A DNA stretch of 45,029 nt, from assembly GCA_023487035.1 (NCBI GenBank), contig JAMDEN010000118.1:1-45029 (forward strand), given 5' to 3'. This document shows positions 8,692 through 18,732 of the stretch, piece by piece. Made by a program: the position numbers and the translations under genes. The number at the start of each line of letters is the position of its first letter. Within the stretch, counting starts at the first letter, position 1. This stretch comes from Actinomycetota bacterium (GTDB lineage Bacteria; Actinomycetota; Humimicrobiia; Humimicrobiales; Humimicrobiaceae). The notes beneath the pieces were generated by a model. The model did not search any database and was not told the DNA's origin. It saw nothing but the letters and a program-made list of their open reading frames with translations.

Positions 8692-8860
8692 TGTCTTAGA
8701 GCAGGAGGCAACCTTCAGAAATAACTGAAATTTGACAACGAAAGTAGTTAAAGATTAAGTGTTTTTCTGAAAAGTCCCTGAGAAAAGTTCTAAGCGAAAC
8801 TCCGAGATGTTGAGTAACCTAAGGTGTAAACTATGGTGAAAGATAACTCGGAGTTTTTTT
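8692..8860 (+). ncRNA. Structured non-coding RNA, family not assigned
   Basis: A GC-richer island of about 165 bases in an AT-rich gap, bounded by a consensus promoter and a strong terminator. The 5' CTTAGAGC (8695-8702) pairs with GTTCTAAG (8787-8794), enclosing a domain with a TTCAG/CTGAA hairpin (8714-8729), a possible TTTGAC/GTTAAA stem around an ACGAAAGTA loop, and CAGG/CCTG inner pairing. A second domain is the 10-bp terminator stem (8797-8806 with 8847-8856) with a 40-base structured loop. I see no ORF in it. It could be a free small RNA or a riboswitch ahead of ilvE. It does not match the T-box, SAM, lysine, TPP or ykkC cores I know; raiA-type RNAs are one family to test. Confidence 0.75.
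8797..8860 (+). terminator. Intrinsic terminator ending the structured RNA
   Basis: AAACTCCGAG (8797-8806) pairs perfectly with CTCGGAGTTT (8847-8856), followed by a T-tract to 8860. The loop is unusually long (40 bases) and appears itself structured, so ligand- or protein-dependent readthrough is possible. Confidence 0.8.
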
Positions 8861-8894
8861 ATTTACTTTTTTATTTTTTTAATATCTTTTTTAA

Positions 8895-8922
8895 TTGCAT
8901 TATCTTTTTAAAAGAGTAAAAT
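8895..8922 (+). promoter_or_regulatory. Possible separate promoter for ilvE
   Basis: TTGCAT (8895-8900), a 16-base spacer and TAAAAT (8917-8922) lie between the RNA terminator and ilvE. If used, ilvE would not depend on readthrough of the RNA. Confidence 0.35.
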
Positions 8923-9046
8923 TTATAAATTAATTTTAAAAAACAATCAAAAACTAAATTAAAGATTATTATAATTTTACATTTATTATATTTTTCATCA
9001 TTTATTATATTTAAAAAATTTTATGAATAAATTAAGGGAAGTAAAA

Positions 9047-9988
9047 ATGAAAGAAAATAGCAATATGGAACATCCTAAATATGCTTTTTTTAAAGGTGAA
9101 ATTATTCCAATAAGTGAAGCAAAAGTTGATATTAGAACTAATGCGTTACAATACGGAACAGCTGTATTTGAAGGAATAAGATGTTACTGGGCGTCTGATA
9201 AGAAAAAGAATTATGTTTTTAGAATCAAATCTCATTATGAAAGGCTTCTTGACAGCGCTAAAATAATGATGATTGATATTAAATATTCAATCGATGAACT
9301 TTGCAGTATTACACTTGAATTATTAAAAAAAGAAGCTTATGAAGAAGACTCATATATAAGACCTTATGCATATAATAGTGGATTAAACATAGGACCAAAA
9401 TTAATTCATAATGAACAGGATTTGTTTATTTATACTATACAATTAGGTGAATATCTTAATCTTTCAAAACCAATAAATGTTTGTGTTTCCTCATGGACAA
9501 GAATTCCAGATAACTGTATGCCACCAAGAGCTAAGATCGCTGGAAGTTATGTTAATGCTGCTCTTCAAAAAACTGAGGCACTTTTGGGTGGATATGAAGA
9601 AGCTATAACTTTATCTTCAGATGGACAGCATGTTAGTGAAGGCAGTGCAATGAACCTGTTTATGGTTAAAAATGAAAAACTTGTAACTCCTCCAACTTAT
9701 AATGATATTCTTGAAGGTATAACAAGAAATACCGTAATTGAACTTGCAAAGAACGAACTGAATTTAGACGTAATTGAAAGACAAATAGATAGAACAGAGC
9801 TATATACTGCGGATGAATTGTTTTTTTGCGGAACTGGTGCACAAGTTTCTCCTATTGGAAGTGTTGATGGCAGAATAATCGGGAATGGTGAAATGGGCAG
9901 CTTAACAAAAAAAATTCAGGATATTTATTTTAAAGTTGTAAAAAACGAATTAAAAAAATATTCTCAATGGTGTACCGAGGTAAAATAA
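9047..9988 (+). CDS. ilvE: Branched-chain amino acid aminotransferase
   Basis: A class IV PLP aminotransferase interconverting Leu/Ile/Val and their 2-oxo acids with glutamate/2-oxoglutarate. From the ATG at 9047 it has 313 residues, typical of the family. The segment YAFFKGEIIPISEAKVDIRT and ALQYGTAVFEGIR begin the fold; the PLP lysine is in PPRAKIAGSYVN (about residue 163), and EGSAMNLFMV and ELFFCGTGAQVSPI follow. An earlier in-frame ATG at 9023 exists, but AAGGGAAG five bases before 9047 favours the later start. The gene stands alone on the plus strand, about 7 kb from ilvD, with the structured RNA upstream. Its stop nearly touches the convergent helicase gene. Confidence 0.95.
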   Translation: MKENSNMEHPKYAFFKGEIIPISEAKVDIRTNALQYGTAVFEGIRCYWASDKKKNYVFRIKSHYERLLDSAKIMMIDIKYSIDELCSITLELLKKEAYEEDSYIRPYAYNSGLNIGPKLIHNEQDLFIYTIQLGEYLNLSKPINVCVSSWTRIPDNCMPPRAKIAGSYVNAALQKTEALLGGYEEAITLSSDGQHVSEGSAMNLFMVKNEKLVTPPTYNDILEGITRNTVIELAKNELNLDVIERQIDRTELYTADELFFCGTGAQVSPIGSVDGRIIGNGEMGSLTKKIQDIYFKVVKNELKKYSQWCTEVK

Positions 9989-10001
9989 TTATAATTATTT
10001 T
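9982..10001. terminator. Weak bidirectional AT terminator between ilvE and the helicase gene
   Basis: AAAATAATT (9982-9990) and AATTATTTT (9993-10001) form a 9-bp inverted repeat between two convergent genes, with T-rich flanks both ways. It is all A/T and therefore weak. Confidence 0.35.
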
Positions 10002-10003
10002 AA

Positions 10004-13000
10004 TTAATTATTAAAACAAAAATTTTTAAAGTTACAAAAATCATTACATTTTTTAAAATCAGGTTCCATGTAGCTTTTATTTATTATATTATTTATTGCA
10101 TTTATAATGTTCCCCTTTATTTCTTTTTTTTCTTTATTTGTAACATTAATATGCATACTTCCCCCATCTTCAAGATAAAAAATTCTTCCTTCTATATTTT
10201 CTGCAGGTATATTATATAAATCAGATATACCGCAAATATATGATTTTACCTGATAAATATAATTGTTATTTTCTTTATTTTTTTTATAGTTTGAAGTCTT
10301 ATAATCATATAATCTTATAAATCCGTTATCTAATAAATCAATTCTATCTATTTTGCAAGTTAAATAAAACGAATTAATTTTCCAGTAAAATAACTGCTCT
10401 GTTAAAATATTTTTTACTGATGCAAAATTTAAAAGATCACTTTCAAAAAAATTTTTTATATACCTTAATAATCTTAAATCTTCTGAATCTGAATTATTTT
10501 TCTTTTTTATCCCGTTTAATTTAAATACAATTGATTTATTTAATTTTAATTCTAAATTGTCTTGCAATTTATCTTCAAGATATGTTCTAAAATAAAAAGA
10601 TGTTACATTTTCTATAAATTTATGCATTTTTGTTCCATAAACTGCAAAACTGCTTTCAGCTTCAGGTAAATTAATCTCATATCTATATCTATAAAGTAAT
10701 GGGCATTCAAGAAAAGTTAAAATTTCAGTTAAAGAATAAAAATTATTTTTTAATAAACTTTCATTAATATTTACTTCATCCAGACTTAAATTTGAAGGAA
10801 CAATTAAAGAATTTTCATTACATAACTTGCTACCGGATAATTTACTTATATTCTCTGCAAGAATTTTTTCAATTTTATATAATACATTATCTTCATTAAT
10901 ATTTTTATAATTTCTACTACTATCTTTTTCAATTTTATAAATTTTATCATTTTTCTTATTACTATAAGAAAATATCTCTTTAAAAATCATTTCAGGATCA
11001 TCAGTATAAAATTTTGCATTTAAATTAAAAGTATCATTTATATATTTTTTTGTTTCTTCTCCATAAAAAACTATATCACTACCTTCTTTAAAAATATCTT
11101 TGATAAACGGAAGGATACTTTTTCCACTTATTTTATCATTTAGAATATCTGACTGGTTTTCATATTGAGGATATGAAAGAATCAGCAATTCTTTTGCCCG
11201 ACTGCATCCAACATAAAATATTCTTTTTTCCTCCTCTATCATTACAGATTTTATCTCATCTTCAAATTTTTTTATACTTGAGTAAGTACTTTTATCTCTC
11301 CATACTTTACCATCTTTTCTTAATGGAGATGGAAGAGTATAAATTTTTTTTTGAGATTTCCTCGGTTTATAATCAGATTCCCAGAGCATTGGTAAAAAAA
11401 CAACTTTAAATTCCAATCCTTTGGACGCATGAATACTCATAAGCTTAACAGAATTTCCCTTTGATACAGTCTGAAAATCAGGATCTTCGTAATCAGTTTT
11501 TGCAATATCTTTAAGATATATAACAAAACTGTCAAAGTTTGCATTAAAATTATTTTCTTCAAACTCACAAGCAAGCTTTATTAAATTTTCAACATTTCTA
11601 ATTTTCTTTTTTGCCTGAACCCCGAATCTTGAATTAAGTTCATCATATAAACCTGAAAAATGAAAAATCAAATTTATAATTCCATTTAAAGATGATGTCT
11701 CGGAATTCTTTAAATAATAATTTAATTCATTAAGAAAAAGGTTAAATCTTTCTTTTGTTTTTTCTTTAAAATATCTACTTGAACTGAAATTTTTTAGGGC
11801 ATCTATTAATGAATTTTTTTCAAAATCTGATTCTGATCCTGTATTTATTTTCGATAAGCTATTTTTAATATTTTCTTCATAATTTTGTAAATAATTTTCA
11901 TTATTTTCAAATTTATTAAGCTTATTATAATTATATCTTTCATTATTTATTTTTCTTAAAAAATAAATGTCTCTATCTGAAATTTTATATTTTGCTGATT
12001 TGAGCAAATAAATAATAGCCTCATCATCATAAATATTGTTAATTACCTTTAGCCATGAAATAAGAAAAAGTATTTCAGGTTCATAAAAATAATTTTTACT
12101 TCCTATAACTTCATATCTTATATTAAACTTTTTAAAAGATTTAATTATGTTATTAAATCTTTTCTTTCGGCATAATATTGCTATATCTTTGTATTTATAA
12201 CCAGTAAGGTTAAGCTTGATAATTAATTTAGAAATTTGATTTGCTTCTTTTTCTAAAGAATCTTCTTTAAAAAAGATAACAGATGATTTTTTTTCATTAT
12301 TTTCAGGTTCTACAACTTTTAATTCTCTTTTTTTATTATCTCTTATTATTGAGTTGGTAAAATTTATTATATTTTTACCTGATCGAAAGTTTATTGTTAA
12401 AAAGAAAAATAAAAATATTGTTTATGCTGTCTCGCCAAAATAACTAAAATCCCGTATGTTTTCAATACATGCACCTCTAAAACCATAAATTCCCTGATCA
12501 TCATCTCCAACAATCATTAATTTGTTCTTATCTTTAGAAAAAATCATTGAAAGCAAATATGCCTGAGCATTATTTGTATCTTGAAATTCATCAACAAAAA
12601 TATATTTATATTTTAAAACATATTTTTGCTTAATAACCTGATTTTCTTTTAATAAAAAATATGGTAAAAATACCTGGTCAGCATAATCAATATAATTATT
12701 TTTCTTTTTAATATTTTCATAAATATCATAAATACCAGCAAGTTCTGTGATATATGGTATTTTTTCTTCTTCCTCTCTAAATAAACCTGAGCTTTGATAA
12801 TCAGCTAAATATTCTTTATAATTTTTAATATAATCTTTAAGGTTTTGTAAAGTTATAAGATTATTTTTTAAATTCCATATATAATCCAGCAAATCCTTTA
12901 CAAATTTTCCAATATCTTTTCCAGCTTTTAATTGTTTAAAATCATAATTTTTAAAAATATTATAAATTATCTGCCAGGATTGAACTTCATTTATTAATTT

Positions 13001-13333
13001 AAAATTTTTTCCATAACCTAAAATAAAACTATTTTCCTTAATAATGTAATTACCAAAAGAATTAAAAGTATAAATATCAATACTATCTGTATCAATATAA
13101 TCATCATAAAGATTCTTTTTTATTCTTTCACGCATATTTTCTGCAGCATTGTTAGTGAAAGTAAGTGCAAGTATTTCATGTGGTTTACAGACTTTATCTT
13201 TTAAAATTTGGATTATATTTCCCGTTAAAATTGAAGTTTTCCCGGAGCCAGCACAAGCAATAACCTTTTTTATTTCATTTTTACTGCTAATTATCTCTTT
13301 TTGTTCATCTGTTAAATTAAATTCTATTTCCAT
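10004..13333 (-). pseudogene. AdnB-like UvrD helicase-nuclease, split by one in-frame stop
   Basis: A superfamily 1A motor with a C-terminal RecB-type nuclease, for resecting double-strand DNA breaks. ATG 13333 (overlapping the upstream gene by 17 bases) opens 303 codons containing Walker A ACAGSGKT, Walker B VDEFQDTN and motif III DDDQGIYGFRGA. A TAA at 12422-12424 follows, and the same frame then runs on without another stop to 10004. It carries motif IV NFRSGKNI, motif V SIHASKGLEF, motif VI FYVGCSRAKE, the nuclease residues CKIDRID and YDYKTS, and an iron-sulfur set (LECP plus CNDFCNFKNFC). Without the stop the product would be about 1,109 residues, like its 1,096-residue partner. A single substitution (for example AAA to TAA) would explain it. 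The downstream half is a full-length open frame, so decay is recent or the stop is an error. Confidence 0.82.
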
Positions 13334-16300
13334 AGTATTTATCACAAAAAATTTTATAATCACAATAACGACAACTCATATAATTTCCTGGCATTATTTC
13401 AAAATTTTCATCTTTTATATTTGAAATTATTTTTTTAATCTTTAGTATTAAATCACTTTCATCATAATATTCATCAGGTAAATCTACGAAGGGATCCTTT
13501 TCGCTTCCTAAAAAATAATATCTTAAATTAATATTTTTATTTGCTAAATTTAATCCATCATGATTTAAAGATTTGCTGTGTTTTAAACCAAATTTATAAA
13601 TTTTTAGCTGTAATTCATCCATTAAATCCTGTTTTGAATATTTATTTTGTGAAGATTTAAAATCTATTATTTCTGCAGTATTTTCATCAATAATATTTAT
13701 AAAGTCTATCTTACCTGTAATAATATCTTCGTTCCCGAATTCAAATTCAAATTTTTTTTCACAAAAAAATGTTTTAGAATTTCTTATTTTAGTTAAATTT
13801 GCAAGAAAATAGTCAGCAACAAAAAAGTTATAAAAATTTTGAAAGGTTTTTATGCCATCTTCTATTATTTCTTTTAAATAAAAATCAAACCCGAATTGAT
13901 TTTTTACTTTTTGTATTTCCTCGTTAAATATTTCCAGTAAATAACACAATTCATATTTTGAGCTTTCTTGAAAAAATCTTCTTATCACTTCATGATAAAT
14001 GATACCTGTAAGAAGCGGAATCTTTTCTTCTGCATTTCTTATTTTAAACAAATATTGATGTTTGTATTTAAAGGGGCACTGGTTATAAGATTCCAAAGAA
14101 CTATAAGAAAAATAATTTTTATGTAAATTAAAAGGATTAAAATCATTTGTAGTTTCATCTTTTAAATTCCACCAGTTTTCAAAATTATAAATCTTGTTTA
14201 AATATAAAAGATATTCATTATATTTATTATTATCAGCTAACAAATTTTCAGTTATTCTGTAAGTAGAAACAAGGGCTTTCTTTTTTAATAACCATTTATT
14301 CCTTAAATAACTAAAATAAATTATCTTTGAATTAAAATCATCATTATTCTGTAAACATGTTAGTAATCCTGATTCTTTATTTTTAAAACTTTCTTTAATT
14401 TTTTTTAAATCACTGGAAATTTCTATAAAAAAAGATGATGTTTTTTTATATTTATTTGAAGTTATATATAAGTAATTTTTTGATCTGGTAAAACCCATGT
14501 ATAATATTTTTCTTTCCTGCTCCTCATGAATTTTTTTTATTTCATCATCGTCAGGGTATTTTTTTTCAAGAAACATTTGGAATATTTTGCTGTCATAAAT
14601 TTGAGGAGTATAAAAATCTGAAGGGATATAGCCTTTATTTAAAAATGGAATAAAAACTGCTTCAAATTCATAATTTTTGCTTTCATAAAAACTTATTATT
14701 CTGATTCCTTCATTTTCATCAATGTCTTTATTGCTTTCTTCAATTTCTTCTATAAACTGGTTATCTTTCAATTTATCAATATAATATAAATAATCCCTGA
14801 CTGAATTTTGCATTAAATTATCTTTATCAAAATTTTTAACACTTTCAAGATAGTCATTTAATACTTTTAAAAGATTTTTTTCAGAAGACATTAAATTATT
14901 ATAATTTAATATTTTTTCTTTAAAGCCAGTTTTTTCATTTTCAAACAAATCAGTAATAAATTCAAAAGAACTGATATGAGTTTTTTTTGAATATTTACTA
15001 ATTAAAGAAATAAATTTTATTAGTTTTTCATAATTATTTTTATCAATTTTTTTAAAATACCTTAGATTTTTTAAAATAAAATCCCAAATATTTTTATATT
15101 TAACTGAATCTGAGAAATAAACTGACTCTATTTCCTTAAAGAATAAAGGTTCTATGTCAAAAAATTCAAAAAATAGTAAATTTTTAACTAGCAAATCAAT
15201 AGAATTAAAAAAATAATTATTAATCTCATCTGGTATCTGGCTTAATAATTGATTATTATTATTATTAAAATCATTAATTAAAATGCACAATCTGCAGATA
15301 TTAAGAACATACTTGACATATTTACTTGTCGGTATAGATCTGGAATTCCTGAGGTAATAAGTTATATTGTTTTGAGCTAAAAAATTTTCAATTACTTTTG
15401 TTTCAAATTCAGATCCTCTTAAAATAATAGCTATATCTCTTAAGTTGATACCTTTTACCTTATTAAGAAAATAAATTTTACTAAGGATAAAATTTAATTC
15501 TTCATGTAAATTATTAAAATCTGTTACTACTACTTCTCCATTTACCTGATTATTATTATAGACTGATTTTGAATCTTTTTTTATCCTATTTTTATTTCTT
15601 TCAATAAACATTCTGGAAATTTCAGCAATAAGATAATTATTTCTGAAATTTTCGTTTAAAAAAAATATATTTTCAGGTTTAAGACTTTCATAAATTTTAA
15701 AATAATTATTTATATTTGAACCCCTGAAAGCATAAATAGATTCATCATCATTACCAAAAAAAATAATATTATTGTTTGCAATTTTTTTAATTATTTCAGA
15801 TTCCGCATAATTAATCTCCTGTAAATCATCTATAAGAACAAATTTATATCTTTGCTTATAATAATCTAATGCGCTTTTATCATTTTCTAAAATTGATTCT
15901 GTTTCCTGTAAAATTCTTCCATAATCATAAAAATTATTTTCTATTAATTTGTCATTATATTTTACATAAATATTATTTATCTCTGACATTAATTCATTTA
16001 TATAAGGAGTAAATTTTTTTGCGAGATACTCAGGACTTAATAAATTTTCCTTTGCCCTTAAAATATAATCAAATATTTCCTGAATTATGCTAACTTTTGT
16101 ATATGAATTACTTCTTAAAAGTTTATCAATATGAAAATAATTATTTTCATCTAAATTATTTAAAATGTTAGTAATTAATTCCCATTGTTGAGGCGCAGTT
16201 AAAAGTTTTATTTCACCTGTTAAATCATTAAAAATATTTTCAAATTTTTCTTCTTCATTAAATTTAAAATTATTAAAATTACTTTTAAAAAAATTTTTTA

Positions 16301-16607
16301 AGGCAGCATTTGCATAATACCGGCTTAAAAATTCAAGACAAAAAGAATGAAAAGTTAAAATTGCAATTTCACTTACGGATGAGTCAATAACTTTGGAAAT
16401 TTCTTCCCTGTAATATCTTGAAGTTTTTCTGTTAAAAGTAAAAACTATAATTTTATCAGGATTTATTTTTTCTTCTTTAATTAAATATCTGACAAATTGA
16501 ATTAAAAAAAAGCTTTTTCCTGTACCAGGGCAACCTGTAACAAGATAATTATCATTTTTTTGAACTATATTTCGAAAATAATTTATATAATTTAATTCTT
16601 GAGACAT
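13317..16607 (-). CDS. AdnA-like UvrD helicase-nuclease subunit
   Basis: A 1,096-residue SF1A helicase fused to a C-terminal iron-sulfur nuclease, partner of the downstream gene; together they resemble the mycobacterial AdnAB double-strand-break resection complex. Seen: Walker A GCPGTGKS (25-32), motif Ia FTFNRKT, a Walker B variant LIDDLQE (258-264) with Asp where Glu is usual, motif III GNDDESIYAFRG, and motif VI LYMGFTRSKNYL. The nuclease has KIDFIN and IDFKSS, and four cysteines in NQCP and CRYCDYKIFC for a [4Fe-4S] staple as in AddB/AdnAB. In mycobacteria AdnB is the lead motor and AdnA is secondary, which fits the altered Walker B here. Assignment as AdnA rather than AddB-like rests on architecture, not alignment. 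Confidence 0.8.
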   Translation of the reverse strand: MSQELNYINYFRNIVQKNDNYLVTGCPGTGKSFFLIQFVRYLIKEEKINPDKIIVFTFNRKTSRYYREEISKVIDSSVSEIAILTFHSFCLEFLSRYYANAALKNFFKSNFNNFKFNEEEKFENIFNDLTGEIKLLTAPQQWELITNILNNLDENNYFHIDKLLRSNSYTKVSIIQEIFDYILRAKENLLSPEYLAKKFTPYINELMSEINNIYVKYNDKLIENNFYDYGRILQETESILENDKSALDYYKQRYKFVLIDDLQEINYAESEIIKKIANNNIIFFGNDDESIYAFRGSNINNYFKIYESLKPENIFFLNENFRNNYLIAEISRMFIERNKNRIKKDSKSVYNNNQVNGEVVVTDFNNLHEELNFILSKIYFLNKVKGINLRDIAIILRGSEFETKVIENFLAQNNITYYLRNSRSIPTSKYVKYVLNICRLCILINDFNNNNNQLLSQIPDEINNYFFNSIDLLVKNLLFFEFFDIEPLFFKEIESVYFSDSVKYKNIWDFILKNLRYFKKIDKNNYEKLIKFISLISKYSKKTHISSFEFITDLFENEKTGFKEKILNYNNLMSSEKNLLKVLNDYLESVKNFDKDNLMQNSVRDYLYYIDKLKDNQFIEEIEESNKDIDENEGIRIISFYESKNYEFEAVFIPFLNKGYIPSDFYTPQIYDSKIFQMFLEKKYPDDDEIKKIHEEQERKILYMGFTRSKNYLYITSNKYKKTSSFFIEISSDLKKIKESFKNKESGLLTCLQNNDDFNSKIIYFSYLRNKWLLKKKALVSTYRITENLLADNNKYNEYLLYLNKIYNFENWWNLKDETTNDFNPFNLHKNYFSYSSLESYNQCPFKYKHQYLFKIRNAEEKIPLLTGIIYHEVIRRFFQESSKYELCYLLEIFNEEIQKVKNQFGFDFYLKEIIEDGIKTFQNFYNFFVADYFLANLTKIRNSKTFFCEKKFEFEFGNEDIITGKIDFINIIDENTAEIIDFKSSQNKYSKQDLMDELQLKIYKFGLKHSKSLNHDGLNLANKNINLRYYFLGSEKDPFVDLPDEYYDESDLILKIKKIISNIKDENFEIMPGNYMSCRYCDYKIFCDKYYGNRI

Positions 16608-16636
16608 ATTTTAAAAAAGAAAGAAGTTTATTATTT

Positions 16637-16710
16637 TGGAGCGGACTACGGGAATCGAACCCGCCCCTTGAGCTTGGGAAGCTCATGTACTACCACTGTA
16701 CTAAGTCCGC
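16637..16710 (-). tRNA. tRNA-Gly (anticodon CCC)
   Basis: The minus strand folds as a cloverleaf. The acceptor stem is GCGGACT with AGTCCGC, the D stem GTAC/GTAC, the anticodon stem TGAGC/GCTCA around TTCCCAA (anticodon CCC), and the T arm GCGGG-TTCGATT-CCCGT. The discriminator is T and the CCA end is encoded. It reads GGG glycine codons. It lies 29 bases upstream of the adnA-like gene on the same strand, so the two may be cotranscribed. Confidence 0.95.
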
Positions 16711-16773
16711 TTTAAAATATAAGAATAAAATTATGCAATATTATATTTTGCAACATTATATTATACATTAGAA

Positions 16774-17502
16774 TTAAATATTAGAATTTAAATTATTATT
16801 TTTATTCTCAGGGTCATTTTCATTATTGCTATTATTAATGTCTTCTTCATTTTCGCTTTTATCCTGTGTATAACTGCTATTACTACTATTTAAATTAATA
16901 TTTTGTTTTTCAGCAACTTCAGGTTCTTCTTTTTTTACAACGCTTTTTTCAATATTTACGCTTGCAGGTTCATATTGAATATTTGATAAATTAATTATGG
17001 TTAAATTAGTTTTAAAAACCCTTATTCCAAGTTTTTTTACTGTGAAATCTGCAGCTCCTTTTATTATTTCCTGCATTTTATCAGGTACATTACAATCAGA
17101 ACAAATTTTTGCATAAATATTTAAAATAACTCCATTGGATTTTGGAACAACTTTAACAGTAATATCTGCAGTGCCACTGATTTTACTTATACTTTCTTTT
17201 ATTTGGTTAGCTGCTGATTCCAAAGTAATCATAGCTGTTCCTTCTCTTACTGCAGAAACTATAGCTGTTTTCGATTTTCTTCTATAAAATTCCAATATAA
17301 AAAGGAAAATGCAAAGAATTATCACAAGGAGTAAAACAAGTGCAGATATATAAGGATTTATGGTTTTATCCGGATTTAAAAGTTTAATTACCAGATCTGA
17401 CCATTTAAAAACTTTTACAAAAGAATTAAATATGCCTACTACCGAAATACAAACAATCGCAATAAGAATTAAGACAATTATTATTTTATTGAAGACATTC
17501 AT
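16774..17502 (-). CDS. amaP: AmaP-like alkaline shock membrane anchor protein
   Basis: A 242-residue protein with two N-terminal membrane spans (about 5-27 and 50-72), then a basic RRKSK turn. An Asp23-like domain follows (about 78-170), with AIVSAVREGTAMITLESAANQIKE-type sequence and a later KMQEIIKGAADFTVKKLGI helix. The last 60 residues are Asn/Glu/Ser-rich and probably disordered. In Firmicutes AmaP tethers the cytoplasmic Asp23 protein to the membrane under envelope stress. No asp23 gene is adjacent here. AGAAGGTG four bases before the ATG supports the start. It is the first gene upstream of the tRNA-Gly on the same strand. Confidence 0.75.
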   Translation of the reverse strand: MNVFNKIIIVLILIAIVCISVVGIFNSFVKVFKWSDLVIKLLNPDKTINPYISALVLLLVIILCIFLFILEFYRRKSKTAIVSAVREGTAMITLESAANQIKESISKISGTADITVKVVPKSNGVILNIYAKICSDCNVPDKMQEIIKGAADFTVKKLGIRVFKTNLTIINLSNIQYEPASVNIEKSVVKKEEPEVAEKQNINLNSSNSSYTQDKSENEEDINNSNNENDPENKNNNLNSNI

Positions 17503-17836
17503 AATACACCTTCTGAAGTTTTAAGTATTATTTTAAATTTAAAATCTTAATTAGGTTATTATAATTAAATTTAAAAGTCAATAATGCAGCAATATAATGT
17601 TACAGCCAATTAGAAATACCCTATAATTAAGCTGATCAATTTATGCTCAACAATTCAACTATTTCTGGTTTTTAACATTATGGGCTTAAAATTTCAAAAA
17701 TTACTTAATTTTTATTAATTATTCAGCAAGAACTAATTAAGAATTTAAAATATTGCTTATCTTATAAATTCCTTTATAATTTTTTTGATTTAATTTTTTT
17801 AAAAATTAATAACTTTTAAAAAGGATAATAATTATA
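17503..17836. other. Divergent intergenic region amaP / dagK
   Basis: 334 bases without an ORF between divergent genes. It holds the amaP Shine-Dalgarno sequence at its left end and a candidate dagK promoter at 17753-17780. The middle (17580-17690) is slightly richer in G/C than the flanks and contains AGAAATA/TATTTCT as a loose inverted pair, but I see no clear RNA fold. Confidence 0.4.
17753..17780 (+). promoter_or_regulatory. Candidate promoter for the lipid kinase
   Basis: TTGCTT (17753-17758), a 16-base spacer and a perfect TATAAT (17775-17780), about 50 bases upstream of the ATG at 17837. Confidence 0.45.
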
Positions 17837-18715
17837 ATGGATAAAACAATAGTAATCTTAAACCCTTCAGCTGCACAAGGTAAAACAATTAAGGAAAAGG
17901 AAGAAATAGAATCAGTATTATCAAAATATAATATTGATTATCAGATTTATATTTCAAAAAGTGCCACTGATATTAAAGAAGCAACATTAAGGTATATTAA
18001 CTCGGGTTATAAGAACTTTATAGGCGTTGGTGGGGACGGGACATTACATTATATGGCAAAAATCCTTGCAGGTACTGATTGCAACCTTGGGATTATATCA
18101 ACTGGCTCTGGAAATGACATAATAAAATCATTTGGCATTAAAAAAGATATCGAAGAAAATATAAGAATAATAAAACAGGGTAAAATTTCAAGAATAGATT
18201 TAGGTCTTTACAATAATAAGGAATATTATATTGGTGTTGCTGGTTCAGGGTTTGATTCAGAAACAACAAAATTTGCCAATGAAACAAAACTGCCCTTAAA
18301 AGGCATGGCAAGATATAATTTTGCAGTTTACAAAACTTTAATAACCTATAAATCAAAATTTTTTAACCTTGAATATGATTCAGTTAAAAGAACAATAAAC
18401 ATAATGATGATGGTTGTTTCAAATTTAAAATATTATGGTGGCGGAATGAAAATAACTCCTGATGCTGATGCTTATGACAGCAAATTTGATGTATGCTTAA
18501 TAAAATCAATGTCCAAATTAACTTTTATTAAAAGTTTCCCTAAGGTTTATGAAGGATCTCATCTTCAATTACCTCAAGTTGAAATTTTTAGAACAAGTGA
18601 AATTAATATTGATTGTGATTATAAATTTGATGTTTATGGTGATGGTGAATATATGGGTAAACTTCCTGCAAATTTTAAAATTGCTCCAAAAATGTTAAAT
18701 ATCTTTTTACCATAA
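17837..18715 (+). CDS. Diacylglycerol/lipid kinase family protein (DagK/YegS-like)
   Basis: A soluble or membrane-associated kinase of 292 residues that phosphorylates diacylglycerol or a related lipid with ATP, feeding phosphatidate back into phospholipid synthesis. The N-terminal NPSAAQGKT (9-17), the GVGGDGTLHYM nucleotide-binding loop (GGDGT at 65-69) and STGSGND (88-94) define the DAGK catalytic domain. The C-terminal part has the two-layer beta fold with GGGMKITPDADAYD and FDVYGDGEYMG. The exact lipid is not determined by sequence, as YegS, DgkB and sphingosine-type kinases share these motifs. AAGGAT lies upstream of the ATG. Confidence 0.9.
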   Translation: MDKTIVILNPSAAQGKTIKEKEEIESVLSKYNIDYQIYISKSATDIKEATLRYINSGYKNFIGVGGDGTLHYMAKILAGTDCNLGIISTGSGNDIIKSFGIKKDIEENIRIIKQGKISRIDLGLYNNKEYYIGVAGSGFDSETTKFANETKLPLKGMARYNFAVYKTLITYKSKFFNLEYDSVKRTINIMMMVVSNLKYYGGGMKITPDADAYDSKFDVCLIKSMSKLTFIKSFPKVYEGSHLQLPQVEIFRTSEINIDCDYKFDVYGDGEYMGKLPANFKIAPKMLNIFLP

Positions 18716-18732
18716 ATTTTTATTATTTAATT

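Noticed and set aside
10004-12007. Independent nuclease gene starting at TTG 12007
   Set aside because: The frame is open upstream to 12421 and encodes helicase motif IV and further conserved sequence, so the piece is the rest of one gene, not a separate one.
12422-13363. Alternative genetic code with TAA read as an amino acid
   Set aside because: TAA ends many intact genes here (for example proC neighbours, ilvE and copy B), so a single internal TAA is better explained by mutation or error.
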